Source: an uncultured Bacilli bacterium (lineage in GTDB: Bacteria; Bacillota_I; Bacilli_A; RF39; UBA660). From it: a stretch of 14,627 nt of DNA. The stretch lies in NCBI GenBank assembly GCA_944358225.1, contig CALVQP010000030.1:1-14627 (forward strand), given 5' to 3'. A program made the position numbers and the translations under genes. Under the pieces are notes generated by a model that was not told the origin of the DNA, did not search any database, and saw only the letters and a program-made list of their open reading frames with translations. Positions 14,525-14,627 of this stretch are shown here, one piece after another (within the stretch, counting starts at the first letter, position 1; each line of letters opens with the position of its first letter).

Positions 14525-14586
14525 TGTTTTATTTGCATTGAAGCAATAATTTATGTTTAATTTGTGATAATGTCTTAAGTGTTAAC

Positions 14587-14614
14587 TTGCGAAAATGTCT
14601 CGATGTTATATAAT
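14587..14614 (+). promoter_or_regulatory. Promoter pointing out of the right end
   Basis: TTGCGA (14587-14592), 16 nt, then TATAAT (14609-14614) on the plus strand. A possible ribosome site GAGGT lies at the very end. The gene it would drive is outside the window. Two copies of AATGTCT (14569-14575 and 14594-14600) lie in and before it. Apart from this and the minus-strand promoter at 14496-14524, I see nothing in 14467-14627. Confidence 0.5.
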
Positions 14615-14627
14615 ACTCCACTGAGGT

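Noticed and set aside
14525..14627. Possible riboswitch or attachment site at the right end
   Set aside because: Only short AATGTCT and GCAA/TTGC repeats are present; no conserved structured RNA or integrase nearby.
1..14627. A hidden defence, phage or mobile system
   Set aside because: All long frames are housekeeping, membrane or secreted proteins; no transposase, integrase, nuclease module, toxin-antitoxin pair or CRISPR-like spacing was found.

Overview
The window is a low-GC (visually about 30%) stretch of core bacterial chromosome. UGA is a stop (rnr ends in TGA) and Trp is encoded by TGG, for example in the DUF378 gene, so the code is standard. That argues against Mycoplasma and Spiroplasma. 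AT-rich genes with AGGAGG or AGGTGA ribosome sites, a Gram-positive-type gene set (clpP, whiA, yvcK/glmR, cdaA-cdaR, secG-rnr-smpB), lipoproteins and secreted proteins, and no outer-membrane genes suggest a Bacillota or Mycoplasmatota relative (Erysipelotrichia, RF39 or Acholeplasma-like). The exact lineage is inferred.

Layout from left to right. 1-122: a terminator for a rightward gene outside the window, and a probable gap terminator. 123-2841 (minus): an operon of a TGS-domain nucleoside kinase followed by glyceraldehyde-3-phosphate dehydrogenase. 2876-3555 (plus): monocistronic clpP, convergent with whiA and sharing a two-way terminator with it. 3536-5420 (minus): yvcK(glmR)-whiA. 5493-6614 (minus): a LolA-like lipoprotein. 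6719-6919 (plus): a small DUF378 membrane protein. 6949-9118 (minus): cdaA-cdaR for cyclic-di-AMP. 9211-12168 (minus): rnr-smpB plus a lysine-rich membrane protein. 12277-13007 (minus): a broken gene. 13145-13366 (minus): secG. 13441-14466 (minus): a secreted Tyr/Asn-rich protein. A plus-strand promoter points out of the right end.

The known genes serve central metabolism (gap, nucleoside salvage), proteolysis and RNA quality control (ClpP, RNase R, SmpB), protein export (SecG) and cell-envelope control (CdaA/CdaR, GlmR, WhiA). CdaA/CdaR and GlmR both bear on cell-wall precursor supply, and here they lie about 3 kb apart without glmM or rapZ beside them.

I see no CRISPR array, transposase, phage gene, tRNA, rRNA, riboswitch or defence system. 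The most unusual parts are the frameshifted gene inserted in the secG-rnr-smpB cluster between two look-alike terminators, the Tyr/Asn-rich secreted protein, and the lipoprotein with a cysteine-bearing acidic linker. Sequence-supported start corrections are proposed for yvcK (TTG), cdaR and rnr.
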